64,000 bases of DNA. It comes from Antarctobacter heliothermus (GTDB taxonomy: Bacteria; Pseudomonadota; Alphaproteobacteria; Rhodobacterales; Rhodobacteraceae). Position numbers and translations under genes: made by a program. Of the stretch, positions 18,472 through 26,421 are shown in pieces (the stretch's first letter is position 1; each line of letters opens with the position of its first letter). Under the pieces are notes generated by a model, which saw nothing but the letters and a program-made list of their open reading frames with translations, did not search any database and was not told the origin of the DNA. The stretch is from positions 2,054,501 through 2,118,500 of the forward strand of contig NZ_CP022540.1 in assembly GCF_002237555.1 (NCBI RefSeq), read 5' to 3'.

Positions 18472-19284
18472 GTGAAGGACTCGCAAGGATACGTCACCGC
18501 GGACGGGCGCCAGATTGGCGGCGTGCTGATGGAGATGAAGAATATTACCCTGAAATTCGGCGGGGTTACGGCGATCTCTGACATCTCTTTTGATGTCCGG
18601 GAAGGTGAGGTCAGGGCGATCATCGGGCCCAATGGCGCGGGCAAATCGTCAATGCTCAATGTGATCTCGGGGTTTTATACACCGACGGTTGGCGAGGTTT
18701 GGTACAAAGGGGCAAAGCGCCCCCCGATGAAGCCCTATGAGGTGGCACGGATGGGTGTGGCGCGGACGTTCCAGAACATCGCGCTGTTTGAAGGCATGAC
18801 GGTGTTGGACAACGTCATGACCGGGCGTTTGACGCATATGAACGCCTCAATTCCGGCACAGGCACTGTGGTGGGGACCGGCCCGGAACGAAGAGATGAAA
18901 AACCGTGAGATCGTCGAGAAAGTCATTGATTTTCTTGAGATTCAGGCGATCCGCAAGACGCCGGTCGGGCGTCTGCCGTATGGTTTGAAAAAACGGGTAG
19001 AGCTGGCGCGCGCGCTGGCGGCGGAGCCGTCGATCCTGCTGCTGGATGAGCCGATGGCGGGCATGAATGTCGAGGAAAAAGAGGACATGAGCCGCTTTAT
19101 CCTGGACGTGAACGACGAGTTTGGCACCACGATCTGCCTGATTGAACACGACATGGGTGTGGTCATGGATCTGTCGGACCGGGTTGTTGTGATGGATTAC
19201 GGCAAGAAGATCGGTGACGGCACGCCCGATGAGGTGCGGGGCAATCAGGACGTGATCGACGCCTATCTGGGGGTGCCGCACTGA
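18472..19284 (+). CDS. livG: ABC transporter ATP-binding protein, LivG type
   Basis: About 270 residues. Walker A GPNGAGKSS follows REGEVRAII; the signature motif reads LPYGLKKRVELARALA and Walker B SILLLDEPMAG; the C-terminal part has the LivG-type segment DEVRGNQDVIDAYLG. It supplies ATP hydrolysis to the branched-chain (HAAT-family) importer made with LivH, LivM, LivK and LivF. The start is uncertain: GTG 18472 keeps the N-terminal extension KDSQGYVTADGRQIGGVL; the internal ATG 18529 is the alternative. Confidence 0.92.
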   Translation: MKDSQGYVTADGRQIGGVLMEMKNITLKFGGVTAISDISFDVREGEVRAIIGPNGAGKSSMLNVISGFYTPTVGEVWYKGAKRPPMKPYEVARMGVARTFQNIALFEGMTVLDNVMTGRLTHMNASIPAQALWWGPARNEEMKNREIVEKVIDFLEIQAIRKTPVGRLPYGLKKRVELARALAAEPSILLLDEPMAGMNVEEKEDMSRFILDVNDEFGTTICLIEHDMGVVMDLSDRVVVMDYGKKIGDGTPDEVRGNQDVIDAYLGVPH

Positions 19285-19371
19285 TGGAAAATCACGATGC
19301 ATCAAACATGCACACGGCATGCACAACCCATGCGCATCACGCGCGCGGCATGACCTGAGGGGCGGGGCACC

Positions 19372-20331
19372 ATGGACCTACTGAATCAAATCTTTATCGC
19401 GCCGTTTGTCGACATGGTCGCCGCGCCGGATTTCCTGTTGCAGGTGCTGTGGGAGGGGCTGGTGTCGGGGGTGCTGTATGCGCTGATCGCACTGGGCTTT
19501 GTCCTGATCTATCGTTCCAGCCGCATCTTCAACTTTGCTCAAGGCATCATGGTGGTGTTCGCCGCGCTGACGCTGGTGGGGCTGCACAGTTTTGGCATTC
19601 CGGCGTGGATCTCTGTGGTGCTGACGCTGGGCGTGATGTTTGTGCTGGCGGTCAGTATCGAGCGGATCGTTTTGCGCCCATTGGTGGGGCAGCCGGACAT
19701 CATTCTGTTCATGGCGACCATCGGCATCACCCTGTTCCTGATCGGACTGGGTGAGATCATCTTTGGCGGTGAAAACAAGCAGATGATTTCGGCAGAGCTG
19801 GGCATTCCCACCGGCGACACGGTGCTGGAGCCGTGGGGCGGATTGCTGATCCTGCAGCACCTCGACATCACGGTGGTCGGTGTGGCGGTGGTGCTGGTGG
19901 GCGCGCTGCTTGCGTTCCTGAACTACACCCAGATGGGCCGGGCGATCCGGGCGCTGGGCGACGACCATCAGGCGGCCTTGTCGGTGGGGATCTCTCTCCA
20001 GACGATCTGGGTTCTGGTCTGGTTCATCGCGGGCATCATTGCGCTGGTCACGGGCATTGCCTGGGGTGCGCGGGCCGGGGTGTCCTTTGCGTTGGAAGTG
20101 ATCGCCTACAAGGCGTTGCCGGTGCTGATGCTGGGCGGGCTGGAGTCGATCACCGGGGCGATCATCGGCGGGTTGATGATCGGCCTGTCGGAAAAGCTGT
20201 TCGAGATCTATTGGGGCCAGCCGATCCTCGGCGGCAATACAGAGACCTGGTTTGCCTTTGTTCTGGCGCTGATCGTGCTGCTGTTCCGGCCGCAGGGACT
20301 GTTCGGGGAACGCATCATCGAAAGGGTGTAG
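19372..20331 (+). CDS. livH: ABC transporter permease, LivH type
   Basis: 319 residues, highly hydrophobic with about eight membrane spans. LVSGVLYALIALGFVLIYRS near residue 30 and the glycine-rich cytoplasmic loop MGRAIRALGDDHQAALSVGI (about 192), which contacts the ATPase, are typical of the BPD_transp_2 family. It forms the inner-membrane channel with LivM. It starts 87 bases after livG; that gap is rich in CATGCAC-like repeats and codes for nothing that I can support. Confidence 0.93.
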   Translation: MDLLNQIFIAPFVDMVAAPDFLLQVLWEGLVSGVLYALIALGFVLIYRSSRIFNFAQGIMVVFAALTLVGLHSFGIPAWISVVLTLGVMFVLAVSIERIVLRPLVGQPDIILFMATIGITLFLIGLGEIIFGGENKQMISAELGIPTGDTVLEPWGGLLILQHLDITVVGVAVVLVGALLAFLNYTQMGRAIRALGDDHQAALSVGISLQTIWVLVWFIAGIIALVTGIAWGARAGVSFALEVIAYKALPVLMLGGLESITGAIIGGLMIGLSEKLFEIYWGQPILGGNTETWFAFVLALIVLLFRPQGLFGERIIERV

Positions 20332-20352
20332 GGCGGCGCGGGGCGCGCCGCC
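20332..20352 (+). other. perfect 9-bp hairpin right after livH
   Basis: GGCGGCGCG (20332-20340) pairs with CGCGCCGCC (20344-20352) across a GGG loop, beginning on the base after the livH stop codon. No T-tract follows, so it is more likely an RNA-stability or processing structure within the operon than a terminator. Confidence 0.6.
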
Positions 20353-20423
20353 ACATCAGACTGCGGCGGGGACCCCCGCGCTACGACAGCCTGAATCGGC
20401 TGTGCCACGAGGAACGAAACGAG

Positions 20424-20672
20424 ATGCCGAAACTGATTGCCATTCTGAACGTCGTCGCATGGGCCGGTTTTTGGGCCTTTGGGTATCTGGCGCTGACCAC
20501 CAATCCCGAGGCAGAGGGCCGCATGACCATCGCGCTGCTGTTGGCGGCGGCGGGTGGGGCGCTGGGCATGTGGGCGTATTTCTGGCTGGTGCGGCATTCC
20601 GAGCGGACAGGTTATGCCAAGCCGACAAGGAGCCGCCCGCGGTTCGACGCCGACGAAAGTGTGGAGGGCTGA
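20424..20672 (+). CDS. small two-helix membrane protein in liv operon
   Basis: 82 residues. Two hydrophobic helices (about 4-24 and 33-55, the second containing TIALLLAAAGGALGMWAYF) precede a basic tail. A GAGGAA site lies before ATG 20424. I do not recognise a named family. It lies between livH and livM with the next small gene starting two bases after its stop, so it belongs to the operon and may assist the permease; that role is inference. Confidence 0.7.
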   Translation: MPKLIAILNVVAWAGFWAFGYLALTTNPEAEGRMTIALLLAAAGGALGMWAYFWLVRHSERTGYAKPTRSRPRFDADESVEG

Positions 20673-20673
20673 G

Positions 20674-20940
20674 ATGGCCAGACCAAGGGGCAAGGAAACG
20701 TCTTCGCGGCGTGCCGAACGCAGCGGTCCTGAGGTCGCTGATCTGGCGCGCGGGGCCAACGGTCTGGGAGAGCCCGCCGACCCGCAGGAGATCGCGCAGG
20801 GGCTGTTGAAGGCGCAGGTGGAGGCGATGAACACGATGATGACCGCCTCTGTCGATATGACCACGGCCACGCTGAAGGCGATGACCCAGATGTGGGGAGT
20901 GGGCACGCCCAGGCGGCGTGACGGGGACAAAGACCGCTGA
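20674..20940 (+). CDS. small hydrophilic protein in liv operon, unknown
   Basis: 88 residues, strongly charged at both ends with a methionine-rich helix in the middle (KAQVEAMNTMMTASVDMTTA). There is no membrane span. A GGAGG site overlaps the end of the preceding gene and the ATG starts two bases after that gene's TGA, which argues for real, coupled translation. I do not recognise a family; a helical scaffold or phasin-like role is only a guess from composition. Confidence 0.65.
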   Translation: MARPRGKETSSRRAERSGPEVADLARGANGLGEPADPQEIAQGLLKAQVEAMNTMMTASVDMTTATLKAMTQMWGVGTPRRRDGDKDR

Positions 20941-21047
20941 GGCGGCGCTGGTGAATTCCTGCCCAAAGGCGGCCTGACCGGTCACCTGGGGGCGAGCGAC
21001 GAAAAGTGCCGCGCATCGAACGCGGATGAAGGTAAAGGGAGGGGCGG

Positions 21048-22124
21048 ATGCTCTATCGCACCGCAGGACAGTACAAGACGAGTTACGAGGCCGATCAGGC
21101 GCTGTTTCCGGTCCGGCAGGATGCCGTTCTGCTGGGCATCATCCTGCTGTTTGTCTGGGTGATCTTTCCGCTGACAGCGAGCGAGTTCACCTTTCAGACG
21201 CTGCTGATCCCGATCCTGATCTATTCGCTGGCCGCCTTGGGCCTGAACATCCTGACGGGCTATGCCGGGCAGCTGTCGCTGGGCACGGCTGCCTTCATGG
21301 GGGTCGGGGCCTATGCCTGCTACAAGATGATCACCCTCATGCCGTGGATGAACCCGATTGTGGCGATCCTGCTGTCGGGCTTTTTCAGCGCCGGTGTGGG
21401 GGTGATGTTCGGTATTCCCAGCCTGCGGATCAAGGGGTTCTATCTGGCGATTGCCACGCTGGCAGCGCAGTTCTTTCTGGTCTGGCTGTTCGAGAAATGG
21501 GCCTGGCTGTACAACTACAACGCCTCGGGCGCGATCCAGGTGCCGAACCTGGACATCTTTGGCCTGTATGTGTCCGGCCCTCAGGCGGATTCGATTGTTC
21601 AATACTATGTGGTGCTGTTCATCGTCAGTCTGCTGACATGGCTGTGCATCAACCTGACACGCGGCAATCTGGGCCGGACGTGGAAGGCAACGCGCGACAT
21701 GGACATTGCCGCCGAGCTGATTGGCATCAACCTGATGCGGTCCAAGCTGACGGCTTTTGCTATCTCGTCCTATGTGGTGGGCGTGGCGGGGGCGCTGTTT
21801 GTGTTCATGTGGCGCGGCGCGGCGGAACCGAACCTGTTCGATATTCCGCTGTCGTTCCGGATCCTGTTCATTGCGATCATCGGCGGCCTTGGGTCGATCA
21901 TGGGCAACTATCTGGGCGCGATCCTGATTGTCGGCCTGCCGGTGGTGCTGAACCTGCTGCCCGAAACGCTAGGCATACCAATCTCGTCGTCCATGGTGGA
22001 ACATCTTAACATCATGATCGTCGGCTCATTGATCGTGTTTTTCCTGATCGTCGAGCCGCACGGGCTGGCGCAACTCTGGCGGCTGCTGCGCGAGAAACTG
22101 ATCCTCTGGCCATTCCCCTACTAA
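21048..22124 (+). CDS. livM: ABC transporter permease, LivM type
   Basis: 358 residues with about nine membrane spans. The segments LNILTGYAGQLSLGTAAFMG (about 65) and GIPSLRIKGFYLAIATLA (about 122) are hallmarks of LivM, and GRTWKATRDMDIAAELIGIN is the ATPase-contacting loop. It pairs with LivH in the membrane. An AAGGGAGGGG site precedes the start. In the 66 bases between it and livK there is an A-rich stretch and no gene. Confidence 0.94.
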   Translation: MLYRTAGQYKTSYEADQALFPVRQDAVLLGIILLFVWVIFPLTASEFTFQTLLIPILIYSLAALGLNILTGYAGQLSLGTAAFMGVGAYACYKMITLMPWMNPIVAILLSGFFSAGVGVMFGIPSLRIKGFYLAIATLAAQFFLVWLFEKWAWLYNYNASGAIQVPNLDIFGLYVSGPQADSIVQYYVVLFIVSLLTWLCINLTRGNLGRTWKATRDMDIAAELIGINLMRSKLTAFAISSYVVGVAGALFVFMWRGAAEPNLFDIPLSFRILFIAIIGGLGSIMGNYLGAILIVGLPVVLNLLPETLGIPISSSMVEHLNIMIVGSLIVFFLIVEPHGLAQLWRLLREKLILWPFPY

Positions 22125-22190
22125 GGGGGAGGCCCAACAAAAAAAGACCAAAACAGACAGTGATATGAGACATTCCAAGGGAGGAAAGAC

Positions 22191-23483
22191 ATGAAACAAT
22201 TTACCAAACTGGCCTTTGCCGGCGTTCTGGCGGCCTTGACCGCAGGCGCGGCGCAGGCGCAGGAACTGTATACCCCGAACCTTGCTTATCGGACCGGGCC
22301 GTTTGCCGCGACCGGCATCCCGCTGATGAACGGTCAGTCGGACTATATGGCGATGCTGAACGCCCGCGACGGCGGCATCGGCGGCGTCATGGTCAACGCC
22401 GAGGAATGTGAAACCGGTTACTCCACCGAAAAGGGCGTGGAATGTTATGAAAAGACCAAGGGCAAGGCGATCGTGACACAGCCTTGGTCGACCGGCATCA
22501 CCCTGCAGGTGCTGCCCAAGACCAACGTCGACATGATCCCGATCCTGGCGTCGGGCTATGGCTTTAGCCCGATGATGGACGGCAAGGTGTTCCAGTGGGC
22601 CTACAATACGCCCGCCGGATACTGGGATGCCGCCGACATGATCATCCAGTACCTCGAAGGGATGGAGTCGCTGGACGGCAAGACCATCGCCTTCTTGCAT
22701 CTGGATCACCCGTTCGGCAAGGAACCCCTGCCGGTGCTTGAGGCACTTGCCGAAGAGAAGGGCTTTACCCTCAATCCGATCCCGGTTGGCCTAAAGGAAA
22801 TGCAGAACCAGTCGGCGCAGTGGTTGCAGATCCGCCGGATGCGTCCCGACTATGTCGTGATGTGGGGCTGGGGCGCGATGAACGCGGGTGCCATCACCGA
22901 AGCGGTCAAGACCAAGTTCCCGATGGAAAACATGTTGGGTGTCTGGTGGTCCGGGCATGACGCGGATCTGGCCATCGTTGGCGAGGCCGGCAAAGGCTAC
23001 AAATCGATCAGCTGGTCGTTCCCGAATCTGGATGCGCCCGTCATGGCGGATATCAAGAAGCATGTGATCGACGCCGGTCTGTCCAAGACCGACGAGACAG
23101 AGATGAAAGGCGTGTTCTATTCGCGCGGCATCATCATCTCGGCCATTCTTGCCGAGGGCATCCGGGTGGCTCAGGCGGAATATGATGTTGCAGAGATCAA
23201 CGCCGAGCAACTGCGCTGGGGTCTGGAAAACATCAACATGACAGAGGCCCGCATCGAGGAACTGGGCCTGACCGGCATGGTGCCGCCCTTTGCCACCTCG
23301 TGTTCCAACCACACCGGCCATTCGGGTGGCTGGATGCTGGAATGGGACGGCGAAAAGTTCGTCAAGGTCAGCGAACACCTGACCGCCAACGTTGCGGCAT
23401 ACACCGAACTGGCACAGCAGAACGCCAAGGATTACGCCGACGCAAACGCGCCTTGGCCGATGGCCGAAGGCTGCGAAGGCTGA
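22191..23483 (+). CDS. livK: periplasmic substrate-binding protein, LivK/HAAT type
   Basis: 430 residues. It has a signal peptide (KLAFAGVLAALTAGAAQA) with cleavage likely at AQA, followed by a periplasmic type I binding fold (for example VMVNAEECETGYSTEKGVEC near 70 and GKTIAFLHLDHPFGKEPLPV near 163). At about 410 mature residues it is longer than classical LivK (about 345) and belongs to the long subfamily often found beside acyl-CoA ligases. A strong GGGAGGAAAGAC site precedes the ATG. The ligand is probably not a branched-chain amino acid; flanking CoA ligases point to a carboxylic acid, which is inference. Confidence 0.92.
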   Translation: MKQFTKLAFAGVLAALTAGAAQAQELYTPNLAYRTGPFAATGIPLMNGQSDYMAMLNARDGGIGGVMVNAEECETGYSTEKGVECYEKTKGKAIVTQPWSTGITLQVLPKTNVDMIPILASGYGFSPMMDGKVFQWAYNTPAGYWDAADMIIQYLEGMESLDGKTIAFLHLDHPFGKEPLPVLEALAEEKGFTLNPIPVGLKEMQNQSAQWLQIRRMRPDYVVMWGWGAMNAGAITEAVKTKFPMENMLGVWWSGHDADLAIVGEAGKGYKSISWSFPNLDAPVMADIKKHVIDAGLSKTDETEMKGVFYSRGIIISAILAEGIRVAQAEYDVAEINAEQLRWGLENINMTEARIEELGLTGMVPPFATSCSNHTGHSGGWMLEWDGEKFVKVSEHLTANVAAYTELAQQNAKDYADANAPWPMAEGCEG

Positions 23484-23495
23484 TCTGAACGCCTT

Positions 23496-23560
23496 CCCGG
23501 CGGCACATGTGTCGCCGGGGAGATTTGGGTATTTTCACCAAGAAGAAGCTGAAGGGGCTG
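23496..23560 (+). terminator. hairpin plus dispersed repeat copy C after livK
   Basis: A near-perfect hairpin of about 11 pairs spans 23496-23519 (left arm CCCGGCGGCAC), starting 13 bases after the livK stop. It is followed by AGATTTGGGTATTTTCACCA and AGAAGAAGCTG, the conserved tail shared with copies A, B and D. A hairpin with a T-rich tail between livK and livF could partly terminate transcription and so raise livK over livF; this is inference. Confidence 0.6.
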
Positions 23561-23590
23561 CAAAACGCCCCGGGGTGTGAGGACAAGTCG

Positions 23591-24415
23591 ATGCTGGATG
23601 CGGCGCGAACGGATGAGACGCTTCTTGAGGTCAACAACGTCGAGGTGATCTATAACCACGTCATCCTTGTGCTGAAAGGCGTGAGCCTGAACGTCAAGAA
23701 GGGCGGGATCACCGCCCTGCTGGGGGGCAACGGCGCGGGTAAGACAACAACGTTGAAGGCGATTTCCAACCTTCTGCACTCTGAACGGGGCGAAGTCACC
23801 AAAGGGTCGATCATCTACAAGGGCGAGGCGGTGCAGGATCTGGAACCAGCGGCACTGGTCAAGCGCGGCGTGATTCAGGTGATGGAAGGTCGTCACTGTT
23901 TCGAACACCTGACCGTCGAGGAAAACCTGCTGACCGGCGCCTATACGCGCAAGGACGGCAAGGGCGCCGTCGAGGCGGATCTCCAGATGGTTTATAATTA
24001 CTTTCCCCGGCTGAAAGAGCGGCGCAAGTCGCAGGCCGGCTATACCTCGGGCGGCGAGCAGCAGATGACGGCGATTGGCCGCGCGCTGATGAGCCGTCCA
24101 GAAACGGTGTTGCTGGATGAGCCGTCGATGGGGCTGGCGCCGCAACTGGTCGAACAGATTTTTGAGATCGTGAAATCGGTGAATGAGAACGAGGGCGTCT
24201 CTTTCCTGTTGGCCGAACAGAACACCAACGTCGCGCTGCGCTATGCCCACAGTGGCTACATTCTGGAAAATGGCCGGGTGGTGATGGAAGGCCCTGCAAA
24301 GGAGTTGCGGGAAAACCCGGACGTCAAGGAATTCTACCTCGGCATGTCCGACGAGGGCCGAAAATCCTTTCGCGATGTGCGCTCTTATCGTCGCCGCAAG
24401 CGGTGGCTGGCCTGA
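23591..24415 (+). CDS. livF: ABC transporter ATP-binding protein, LivF type
   Basis: 274 residues. Walker A GGNGAGKTT, the signature TSGGEQQMTAIGRALM, Walker B ETVLLDEPSMGLAP and the family C-terminus VKEFYLGMSDEGRKSFRDVR are visible. It is the second ATPase of the importer. ATG 23591 with a GAGGACA site is chosen because the frame upstream runs through the repeat copy C and resembles no protein. It is followed 29 bases later by the cupin gene. Confidence 0.94.
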   Translation: MLDAARTDETLLEVNNVEVIYNHVILVLKGVSLNVKKGGITALLGGNGAGKTTTLKAISNLLHSERGEVTKGSIIYKGEAVQDLEPAALVKRGVIQVMEGRHCFEHLTVEENLLTGAYTRKDGKGAVEADLQMVYNYFPRLKERRKSQAGYTSGGEQQMTAIGRALMSRPETVLLDEPSMGLAPQLVEQIFEIVKSVNENEGVSFLLAEQNTNVALRYAHSGYILENGRVVMEGPAKELRENPDVKEFYLGMSDEGRKSFRDVRSYRRRKRWLA

Positions 24416-24444
24416 GAAGTCCCTTATTTGAAAGGAATGAAGTG

Positions 24445-24828
24445 ATGATCCGTTTTGCCGTTGCCTGTGTGGTCCTTTGGGCCGCGGCCCCTGCGTTTGC
24501 CAGTGATCTGGTCCTGCGTGAGATCCTGCAGGAACAGCCAGTGTCCGACGCGCCCGACATGAAGGTGATGATTTCCCGCGTGACGGTGAAACCGGGCGGC
24601 GCTGTGGTCGAACACAATCATCCGGGCGATGAGCATGCGGTGGTGTTGCAGGGCGGAACGGTTCTGCTGAGCGATGGGCAAGAGGTCGAATATGCCGAGG
24701 GCGACGTGCTGTTTTTCTCCGCCGGTGAGATGCATGGCGGGCTACGCAACATCGGCGGCACAGAGATCGTCTTGTTGACCACCCATGTGGTCAACGTTCT
24801 GGAACCCTTTCGCTGGCCTGCGGAGTAA
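24445..24828 (+). CDS. secreted single-domain cupin protein
   Basis: 127 residues. A signal peptide (MIRFAVACVVLWAAAPAFA) is followed by one cupin domain. Candidate metal ligands are in VVEHNHPGDEHAVVLQGGTV (H-x-H...E..H) and a later His in SAGEMHGGLRNIG. It could be a periplasmic metal-binding enzyme or sensor; the substrate is unknown. An AAGGAA site precedes ATG 24445. Its place between livF and the PaaK-like ligase suggests a role in the same pathway. Confidence 0.85.
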   Translation: MIRFAVACVVLWAAAPAFASDLVLREILQEQPVSDAPDMKVMISRVTVKPGGAVVEHNHPGDEHAVVLQGGTVLLSDGQEVEYAEGDVLFFSAGEMHGGLRNIGGTEIVLLTTHVVNVLEPFRWPAE

Positions 24829-25087
24829 CTCAATGCCTGTTGTGCGGTGAGATTGGACCAAATGGGCGCGGGGCAGGGTGTCTGGACCTCAGCCTGCCGT
24901 GGCGATGCCACCCCTGCTTGTCGCAGCCGGGTCGTCATGCTCCGACCGCATCTTTTCGATCCGCACCAATGCCTTGTTTCAAAACAACGACCCCAAAGTC
25001 GCGCCGGGCGCGCCTGCAGGGCCGACAGACAATCAGGCTAGGACCGGCAATGGGGCCGGGTGGCGAAGAATTCCGAAGGAGAGCTTG

Positions 25088-26260
25088 ATGAGCACCTATT
25101 TCGACGCGCTGGAAACCCGCAGCCGGGACGCGCGTGCGGCCGCGCACCTTGAGGCGTTGAATGCGCAGCTGGCCAAATACGGCATCGACCGGCTAGAGGC
25201 TCTGGACGGGCTGGCGGCCCTGCCGGTGTTGCGCAAGTCCGATCTGGTGGCGAAACAGGCCGCCGAGCCGCCGTTTGGCGGGCTGCCGGTGTCGAATATC
25301 GCGCATGTGTTTCAAAGCCCGGGACCGATTTATGAGCCGGGGGGCATCAGTCCCGACTGGTGGCGGATGGGTCGGTTTCTGAACGCCGCAGGGATTGGAC
25401 CGGGCGACATTGTGCAGAACTGTTTCGGCTATCACCTGACACCAGCTGGCATGATCTTTGAATCTGGCGCGCGGGCTGTGGGGGCCACGGTGTTGCCCGC
25501 AGGTACCGGCCAGACCGAATTGCAAGCGCGCGCGGCGCATGACATCGGCGTGACTGCCTATGCCGGGACGCCGGATTACCTGAAGCTGATCCTTGAAAAG
25601 GCGGATGAACTGGGCCTGTCGCTGGGGATCACACGGGCGGCGGTTGGCGGTGGTGCGCTGTTTCCATCGCTGCGCCAGTATTATTCGGATCGCGGCATCC
25701 AATGTCTTCAATGCTACGCCACTGCCGATCTGGGCAACGTCGCCTATGAGAGTCCGGCGATGGAGGGCATGATTCTGGATGAACACGTTATCGTCGAGAT
25801 CGTGACCCCCGGCACCGGCGACCCGGTGGCTGAGGGCGAGGTGGGCGAAGTGGTCGTGACCTCGCTCAACCCCGATTACCCGCTGATCCGCTTTGCCACC
25901 GGCGATCTGAGTGCCCTGATGGCAGGGGAAAGCCCCTGCGGGCGGACCAATGCACGCATCAAGGGCTGGATGGGCCGCGCCGACCAGACGACCAAGATCA
26001 AGGGGATGTTTGTGCGCCCCGAGCAAGTCGCCCAACTGGTGGCCAAACACGCCGAGATCGCGCGCGCGCGTGTCGTCGCCACCCGCGAGGGTGAGATGGA
26101 CATGATGACCGTGCGAATCGAGACAGACAGTGGCGATGCCGCCGCCTTTGAGGGCAGCGTGGCTGAGGTGCTGAAGCTGAAAGGCAAGGTCGAGTTGGTG
26201 CCGCCGGGCGCACTGCCGCGCGACGGGCTGGTGATCGAGGATCAGCGGACCTACGACTGA
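25088..26260 (+). CDS. PaaK-like (phenylacetate-CoA ligase family) AMP-forming ligase
   Basis: 390 residues of the PaaK branch of adenylating enzymes, with an N-terminal helical region, then the central domain: IAHVFQSPGPIYEPGGISPD, YAGTPDYLKLILEKA, QCLQCYATADLGNVAYE, and LIRFATGDLSAL with the hinge GWMGRADQTTKIKGMFVRPE. The classical TSGTTG phosphate loop is replaced by a SPGPIYEPG-type loop, so activity is likely but the substrate is open. An AAGGAG site precedes ATG 25088. The 259 bases before it hold no supported gene. It is the second CoA ligase of the liv-type cluster. Confidence 0.85.
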   Translation: MSTYFDALETRSRDARAAAHLEALNAQLAKYGIDRLEALDGLAALPVLRKSDLVAKQAAEPPFGGLPVSNIAHVFQSPGPIYEPGGISPDWWRMGRFLNAAGIGPGDIVQNCFGYHLTPAGMIFESGARAVGATVLPAGTGQTELQARAAHDIGVTAYAGTPDYLKLILEKADELGLSLGITRAAVGGGALFPSLRQYYSDRGIQCLQCYATADLGNVAYESPAMEGMILDEHVIVEIVTPGTGDPVAEGEVGEVVVTSLNPDYPLIRFATGDLSALMAGESPCGRTNARIKGWMGRADQTTKIKGMFVRPEQVAQLVAKHAEIARARVVATREGEMDMMTVRIETDSGDAAAFEGSVAEVLKLKGKVELVPPGALPRDGLVIEDQRTYD

Positions 26261-26421
26261 AACTGCGCAAGCCCTTGCCGCAACGGCGGAAAGCCGCGTG
26301 TGGCAGGGGGCTGGCGCGGGTGTTTGGGCGAAACACCGCCATTTTCCCCGCGCGCGCCGCTTGCTCTGACATGGCGTCGCGGTAGGCTTTGTCCCAATGC
26401 AGAAGGCGGGGAGGAAAGCTC

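Noticed and set aside
19284-19358. A 24-codon histidine-rich frame between livG and livH
   Set aside because: It overlaps the livG stop (TGATG) and has five His, but it lacks a good ribosome site and its region is made of CATGCAC-like repeats; I cannot support translation.
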